From NCBI GenBank assembly GCA_002773655.1, contig PFAR01000035.1:22912-30209 (forward strand): DNA of 7,298 nucleotides, in the 5' to 3' direction. Made by a program: the position numbers and the translations under genes. Positions 5,858 through 7,298 of this stretch are shown here, piece after piece. The notes below the pieces were generated by a model that saw nothing but the letters and a program-made list of their open reading frames with translations, searched no databases and had not been told where the DNA came from. The stretch is from Candidatus Falkowbacteria bacterium CG10_big_fil_rev_8_21_14_0_10_43_10. GTDB lineage: Bacteria > Patescibacteriota > Patescibacteriia > Patescibacteriales > XYC2-FULL-47-12. How positions within the stretch are numbered: position 1 is the first letter of the stretch; each line of letters begins with the position of its first letter.

Positions 5858-7298
5858 CTACCTTTCTTTCTCTATTTGATAATAGTTTAACACAAACTCG
5901 GCAATCTCCCTAAAAAGCGGCGCAACCGATGATTCCGCGTATTTTACGTCTTTAGGGTCCTGCATGTAAGTAATTATCACAAACTCAGGATCGTCAGCCG
6001 GAGCGAAACCGATAAAAGAGTGGCTAGTGCGCCCGGAGTAGCCGCGGACAACACTGGAGGCAATTTGCGCGGTGCCGGTTTTCCCGGCCACGTAATATCC
6101 CTTTACCCCCGCTGGCTTGGCATGGCCGCTGTCAACTACCTTTACCAGCATGCCGGATAAAAGCATGGCGGTCCGGGGCGATATCACCCGCCTTAACTCC
6201 TGCGGCTGGATTTTAATGCGCTGTCCGTCCGGCCGGATTATTTCATCAACTATATACGGCTTAACCAATATTCCCTGGTTGGCAATAGCGGAGTAAGCCA
6301 TTAACATCTGCAAAGGCGTTGCCGTAATGCTCTGCCCGAAAGAGGCAACGGCTAAATTCAAATTGTCGCCGTGCATCTTGTCGGATAGCGAGTTAATATT
6401 GCCAGCTGCCTCCGTTTTCAACTCAATGCCCGCTTTTTCTCCAAAGCCGAAATCGCGCGTATATTTTATAAAATTGTTTATGCCCACTTTCTGGGCGACA
6501 TAAATCGCTCCGGTATTGATTGAATTTTCCAGCACCTCGGTCATAGTGGCTTTACCATAAACTCTGTCTTCGGCATTCTTAATGGTCTCGGTGGCGATTA
6601 CGACCTGCCCCGCGTCCTCAAAGGCGCTGTCCGGCTCCACCAGTTCCAAATCCAACCCCATCGCCATCGTCATCGCCTTATAAACAGACCCCGGCTCATA
6701 AGCGCTGTAGATGCCAACATTATTAAAAAAATCCAAATCTTTTGTCTGTCCGTAATCATTGGGGTCAAACTCGGGATAGGAACACATGGCGATTATGGCT
6801 CCGGTTTTAGGATTTACTATTATAACCGATCCCAAGTCCGCTCCGTGCCTTAGGGTGGCTATGCTTAATTTCCGGCAAGCGACGTTCTGGATTGTTTTAT
6901 CAATAGTTAAAATCAAATCGCTCCCGTTGACCGCCGGATTAACTTTCCTGTCAGCGGCAATAATTATCTGCCTGGAAGCGTCCTGTTCCGCCTTAATGCT
7001 TCCAGCTATTCCGGCCAGTTCTCCGTTAAAAAATCCCTCAAGCCCATAGGACCCCTGGGTAATCGTATTCTCCGGATTTTCCACCACATATCCTAAAATA
7101 TGGCTGGAAATATTACCCTCGGGATAATAGCGGTAATCGCTCATAAAATAATTCACTCCGTTGATTTTAAGCGCCATTATTTCCTCCAATTTGTCCTTAT
7201 CGACTTTTTTTACCAGCGGCTCATAAGGATCATTTCTCTTTGATAATTTTTTTAGCAACTCATTCTGATATTCCTTCATTTTCTCCTCTTTTTCCTTT
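5858..7298 (-). CDS. ftsI: FtsI-type peptidoglycan D,D-transpeptidase (penicillin-binding protein), 5'-partial
   Basis: This is the C-terminal part of a class B penicillin-binding protein, which cross-links septal peptidoglycan outside the membrane and is acylated by beta-lactams. Numbering from the Met codon at 7279, the three active-site motifs are intact: SVYK with the catalytic Ser at 198, SIN at 253-255 and KTGTAQ at 400-405. The N-terminal part carries the dimerisation/pedestal signature (YRYYPEGNISSHILGYV, about 49-65, then YGLEGFFNGELAGIAG). The stretches FGQSITATPLQM and SFIGFAPADDPEF favour FtsI over MrdA. No transmembrane segment is visible, and the frame stays open through KEKEEK to the right edge. 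Compared with E. coli FtsI, about 110 residues (membrane anchor and start of the pedestal) should lie outside the window, so the Met at 7279 is probably internal even though GAGGAG precedes it. No PASTA domain follows the catalytic domain. The stop is TAG, and murF follows 49 bases downstream. Confidence 0.93.
   Translation of the reverse strand, partial: KEKEEKMKEYQNELLKKLSKRNDPYEPLVKKVDKDKLEEIMALKINGVNYFMSDYRYYPEGNISSHILGYVVENPENTITQGSYGLEGFFNGELAGIAGSIKAEQDASRQIIIAADRKVNPAVNGSDLILTIDKTIQNVACRKLSIATLRHGADLGSVIIVNPKTGAIIAMCSYPEFDPNDYGQTKDLDFFNNVGIYSAYEPGSVYKAMTMAMGLDLELVEPDSAFEDAGQVVIATETIKNAEDRVYGKATMTEVLENSINTGAIYVAQKVGINNFIKYTRDFGFGEKAGIELKTEAAGNINSLSDKMHGDNLNLAVASFGQSITATPLQMLMAYSAIANQGILVKPYIVDEIIRPDGQRIKIQPQELRRVISPRTAMLLSGMLVKVVDSGHAKPAGVKGYYVAGKTGTAQIASSVVRGYSGRTSHSFIGFAPADDPEFVIITYMQDPKDVKYAESSVAPLFREIAEFVLNYYQIEKER

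Noticed and set aside
7277..7279. ATG as the true start of the penicillin-binding protein, with GAGGAG upstream
   Set aside because: The frame continues open to the edge, and a start here would lack the membrane anchor and part of the pedestal found in all FtsI proteins. The purine run is explained by Lys/Glu codons.

Overview
The window looks like a piece of a Candidate Phyla Radiation (Patescibacteria, probably Parcubacteria-group) genome. This is an inference from three things: a short MurF variant, the ftsI-murF linkage followed directly by large secreted Asn-rich proteins, and a C-terminal GEAWY...GKRYY...AY..MR repeat that I associate with surface proteins of these organisms. The standard bacterial code fits: every long frame reads through and the three visible stops are TAG, TAA and TAA. 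No rRNA, tRNA, CRISPR array, transposase or integrase gene is visible.

All four genes lie on the minus strand, so the transcript reads from the right edge to the left edge. (1) 7298-5858: the C-terminal ~479 residues of an FtsI-type penicillin-binding protein, with all three transpeptidase motifs; its 5' end is outside the window. (2) After a 49-base gap holding a hairpin made of GTTAT-type repeats, 5808-4492: a MurF-type Mur ligase with no room for the usual N-terminal UDP-substrate domain. (3) After 12 bases, 4479-2587: a 630-residue single-pass membrane protein with a charged cytoplasmic head and a large DUF11-like exterior. (4) Overlapping it by 8 bases, 2594 to the left edge: a secreted protein of at least 864 residues, still open at position 1. 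It is built from a signal peptide, CARDB, an Fn3-like domain, two further CARDB or CARDB-like domains, a beta-rich domain, a coiled coil, a surface repeat, TSP3-type calcium loops and a second surface repeat. This last gene fills the whole left third of the window.

The short gaps and the final overlap suggest one transcription unit that joins septal peptidoglycan synthesis (ftsI, murF) to two envelope or surface proteins. The most interesting part is the left 2.6 kb: a calcium-loop-bearing, probably wall-associated modular protein whose CARDB part is clearly more AT-rich than its C-terminal part and than the neighbouring genes. No biochemical activity can be assigned to the two surface proteins from sequence alone.
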